Assembly (NCBI GenBank): GCA_000402355.1
Contig: AQRS01000025.1
Location: 1-33,174, forward strand
Source: Candidatus Iainarchaeum andersonii SCGC AAA011-E11
Lineage (GTDB): Archaea; Iainarchaeota; Iainarchaeia; Iainarchaeales; Iainarchaeaceae
Direction: 5' to 3'
Length of the DNA: 33,174 nt
This document shows, in pieces, positions 30,839 to 33,174 of this stretch. The notes below the pieces were generated by a model, which saw only the letters and a program-made list of their open reading frames with translations, was not told the DNA's origin and ran no database searches. Numbering within the stretch: the stretch's first letter is position 1; every line of letters begins with the position of its first letter. Position numbers and translations under genes: made by a program.

Positions 30839-31993
30839 TCACCCCAACAGCGACGCAATCAGCGGGAAAGCAACAATGACCCCTATTGTCGCGCCGATGT
30901 TCGTGAACGCGACCACGAGCAGAATTTTCGTGACCTGGTTTTTCGTGAAATCCTCGAACGAATTCAGGTTCCTCAGTTCATGGAAATCCTTTATTTTTGG
31001 GCTCTTGAATTTGGCCTCGACATAGCCCGCTATCCACCCTGAGGCAAGCAGCGGGTGCAGCGTTGCAATCGGCGCCCCAATAAACGCGGCAATGATTGAG
31101 AACGGGTGCGCACCCGCCAGCAATGCTCCCAGTGCCGCGAGCGCACCCGTCGCAATTATCCAGTAGGCTACTGCGGTAATCGTTACTCCGGTTCCCTTTG
31201 TGAGGAAGAGGAACGCGATTGCAATGAAAAAAATTATGGGGATTGCGTATCCTATGATTTTCAGGTAATCCCTTCCCTTTTCAACCCTCGAGATTGCGGA
31301 TACGTCTATTTGTTTTCCGATGAGCTTTTTGATTCCTTCAAGGTGCCCCGCCCCCACGATGGCGAGCACTTTTTTTCCCGGCGTCCTGGTGATGTTGTTT
31401 GCGATGTACGCGTCGCGCTCATCAACCAGGACTTCCTTCACTGACGGCATTTCCTTTGCGAGCTCCTGCATTAACTTGTTCAGCACGTCCTTGTCCTTGA
31501 GTTGCTCTATCCCTTCGCTTGAAACAGCGTTTTTTGCGTTCCCGAACAATCCTGTGGTAATCGAACCAAGCAGGGAAATTTTTTCCCAAAGGCTCATTCT
31601 GGACATTGCCCTCTTCAGCGTAACGTTAACGTTCCTGTCCAAGAGCACCACAGGGATTTTTTTTTCTTCCGCGCGGCTTATCGCCTCCATCATTTCCATG
31701 CCAGGCTTTATCCCTACTTTTTCGCCGAGGCTGCGCTGGATGTTCGCGAGCAAAAGGCTCAGCAGGAACAGGTAAGTCTGGCCCGAGGAAATGACCTTGC
31801 TTATGTCGGTTTCCTCCCATTTCGCGCCCTGCTTCAATTGCGCGTACCTTTGCGAATCAAGCTCAACGCCTATCGTGTCGGGCTTTTCCTCTTCAATTGC
31901 CTTGCGCACGTCCTCAATGCTTTTTCCGGAAATGTGTGCGGTTCCGAGAAGCAGTATCTCCCTGTCACCTATTTTCAGGCGCTCGAGTTCCAT
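30839..31993 (-). CDS. TraB/PrgY-family membrane protein
   Basis: The 384-aa protein has the TraB domain (1-235): GTAHIS (17-22), IGVELDSQRY (41-50), EVLVDERD (187-194) and the VGAGHLEGI motif (213-221). The GxxH pairs are the proposed metal or catalytic sites. Three to five TM helices occupy about 245-384. Bacterial PrgY/TraB members limit pheromone signalling and some relatives are proposed proteases; the archaeal role is unknown. A TATA-like ATTTAAAAC near 32019-32027 precedes the ATG by about 27 bp. Confidence 0.9.
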   Translation of the reverse strand: MELERLKIGDREILLLGTAHISGKSIEDVRKAIEEEKPDTIGVELDSQRYAQLKQGAKWEETDISKVISSGQTYLFLLSLLLANIQRSLGEKVGIKPGMEMMEAISRAEEKKIPVVLLDRNVNVTLKRAMSRMSLWEKISLLGSITTGLFGNAKNAVSSEGIEQLKDKDVLNKLMQELAKEMPSVKEVLVDERDAYIANNITRTPGKKVLAIVGAGHLEGIKKLIGKQIDVSAISRVEKGRDYLKIIGYAIPIIFFIAIAFLFLTKGTGVTITAVAYWIIATGALAALGALLAGAHPFSIIAAFIGAPIATLHPLLASGWIAGYVEAKFKSPKIKDFHELRNLNSFEDFTKNQVTKILLVVAFTNIGATIGVIVAFPLIASLLG

Positions 31994-32191
31994 TCCAGAA
32001 AACAGAAAGATTCTTGTTTTAAATTGCTGTTACTTTCTTCGCCTGTCCGCGCCGGCCTTTTTTCCCAGGAGGCCAATTTCCATAGGCGTCTCGGCATATG
32101 CAGAACTAATTGTTTCCGCACTATAAAATGCTTTTTGCGGGATTTGCGGGTGTCGCAAACATTTATTAATAACCGTAAATTACTCTTATTG

Positions 32192-33085
32192 ATGAAGCCA
32201 ATTTTGCCTTTAGTGTTTTCTGTCCTGCTGCTCGCGTCCTTTGCAGGCGCGGTTTCAATAAGCGCGCCATCCAGCGTTTCCGAGAATTCCGCTTGGGCCT
32301 TCAGCGTTGACCTTGATGCGGGCGCCGAGGCACACGTTAAGCTGAACGACTCCGAAATAGTGCAGGTTTTTTCCTCCGGAAGCGTGGTTCCAATGAACGC
32401 AAAAGTCATTTCCGCGCACCTTTACGGTGGCGACCTCGTGGTTGAATATGCTGGCCTCTCCGCCGCAACTTACACTCTCAGTGTCGAGTCCAATGGCTCT
32501 GACTCGAAGCAGATTACCGTTGTGCCTATTCTTGATTCCGCAAAGATTGTTTCGGACATTGACGCGAAAGTCAATGAGAGGCTGGGCGCGTTTGATGAAA
32601 TAGGCCAGACGCTGAAGAACATGGAAATCGACAACAAGGAATTCTGGAAAAAGGCAAACGAGAACAGCGACAGCATAATTCAGCTGGATTCAAGGGTTTC
32701 CGGCATTGATTCGCAGTTGTCCTCGCTTTCGGGCCAGGTTTCAGGCTCCGCGGATTCGCTGAATTCAAGGGTTTCATCCATTGATGAGAGGCTTGCAAAG
32801 CTGGAAAAGACAGAGGCTGACAAGGAAGCCGCGCTTGCGGCCCAGGAGGAGGCGAACAGGAAATCGCCGATTGCGGGATTCCTCAACCTCGTTGGCAACC
32901 TCACTCTGCCGATTGCATTGATAGTGATTGTGATTCTGATTGCGGGCGCAATCCTTGTTGTAAAGAGCAGGCTCCCTGACATCGGGAATCCTTTCGGAAG
33001 GAAGTTCGACGACCACGGCCTGCCGATTTCCCCGGACCAGGAAAAGATGGCCAGCGAATTGGTCGGCGCAAAGTGGAAGAAGTAG
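32192..33085 (+). CDS. Secreted Ig-like/coiled-coil protein with C-terminal TM helix
   Basis: The 297-aa product has a signal peptide (1-20), a beta-sandwich region (about 21-115), a long coiled coil (about 120-225, with DSRVSGIDSQLSSLSGQV-type heptads), one TM helix (about 238-262) and a cytoplasmic tail of about 35 residues. It may present or oligomerise a surface domain. No named family. I chose the ATG at 32192: a TATA-like CATTTATTAAT lies about 26 bp upstream and the signal peptide begins there, whereas the longer open frame from 31838 runs through the TraB promoter region. Confidence 0.75.
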   Translation: MKPILPLVFSVLLLASFAGAVSISAPSSVSENSAWAFSVDLDAGAEAHVKLNDSEIVQVFSSGSVVPMNAKVISAHLYGGDLVVEYAGLSAATYTLSVESNGSDSKQITVVPILDSAKIVSDIDAKVNERLGAFDEIGQTLKNMEIDNKEFWKKANENSDSIIQLDSRVSGIDSQLSSLSGQVSGSADSLNSRVSSIDERLAKLEKTEADKEAALAAQEEANRKSPIAGFLNLVGNLTLPIALIVIVILIAGAILVVKSRLPDIGNPFGRKFDDHGLPISPDQEKMASELVGAKWKK

Positions 33086-33089
33086 GTTA

Positions 33090-33132
33090 TATCAAAGGAC
33101 AAAAATATGGATGCAAAATTTGTCCTTTGATA
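33090..33132. repeat. Perfect 14-bp inverted repeat after the last gene
   Basis: TATCAAAGGACAAA (33090-33103) and TTTGTCCTTTGATA (33119-33132) flank a 15-bp loop, 4 bp after the stop of the coiled-coil protein. It may be a terminator hairpin for that gene, a protein-binding palindrome for a gene beyond the window, or a mobile-element end. The palindrome GATAGCTATC (33129-33138) overlaps its right arm. Confidence 0.7.
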
Positions 33133-33139
33133 GCTATCG

Positions 33140-33174
33140 AAAGACACTAAAAAAGTTTCAAAATTAATGTCTTT
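33140..33174. repeat. Second inverted repeat at the window edge
   Basis: AAAGACA (33140-33146) and TGTCTTT (33168-33174) are exact reverse complements; extended inward they match as AAAGACA-Y-TAA with one mismatch. The window ends at the outer base of the right arm, so its full length is unknown. Confidence 0.5.

Noticed and set aside
31838..32191. Longer N-terminus for the coiled-coil protein
   Set aside because: The extra part covers the TraB gene start and both promoters. The signal peptide and TATA spacing support ATG 32192.

Overview
This window comes from an archaeon. The clearest marker is a complete A-type ATP synthase operon in the usual archaeal order H-I-K-E-C-F-A-B-D. TATA-like boxes lie about 25-30 bp before many start codons, which points to leaderless transcripts. 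There is also a TrmB-family regulator, a TraB-family membrane protein, and a set of secreted Ig-like proteins with one C-terminal membrane anchor each. Several enzymes look bacterial or eukaryote-like: a long fused GMP synthase, a bacterial-type MetK and a SufS-type cysteine desulfurase. Short genes, tight packing and large anchored surface proteins suggest a DPANN-type lineage (for example Diapherotrites/Iainarchaeota or Micrarchaeota). That placement is inference.

Layout. 1-119: right end of an IS200/IS605-type (TnpB) element that abuts the stop codon of guaA. 120-3376: guaA and a cysteine-repeat lipoprotein, both on the minus strand. 3417-4699: an intact-looking insertion sequence with perfect 15-bp terminal inverted repeats. 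It carries a DDE transposase and, divergently, a 54-aa DUF2080-type protein; it sits between the promoters of the lipoprotein gene and trmB. 4746-5411: trmB. 5412-14105: four large secreted or anchored proteins on the minus strand, three of them joined by ATGA stop/start overlaps; one has a von Willebrand A domain with an intact metal site. 14245-18116: a P-loop kinase, an HTH-CBS regulator divergent from metK, metK with an apparent +1 frameshift, a YbaK-type deacylase and a DHFR/RibD-like reductase. 18125-18814: a TumE-type toxin/HTH antitoxin pair under a large palindrome. 18893-27787: the ATP synthase operon, led by an unrecognised two-TM protein. 27929-30113: sufS and a membrane-bound DsbA-like protein. 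30203-33085: a CDP-alcohol phosphatidyltransferase, a TraB protein and a secreted coiled-coil protein. 33090-33174: stacked inverted repeats at the window edge.

The points most worth following up are the metK frameshift, whose site is arranged like the prfB (RF2) recoding site; the toxin-antitoxin operator; the hairpin-rich atpC-atpF gap with a coupled 65-codon ORF; the unknown gene heading the ATP synthase operon; and a Cys-paired domain shared by two neighbouring surface proteins. I saw no tRNA, rRNA or CRISPR array. No gene-free stretch exceeds 300 bases.
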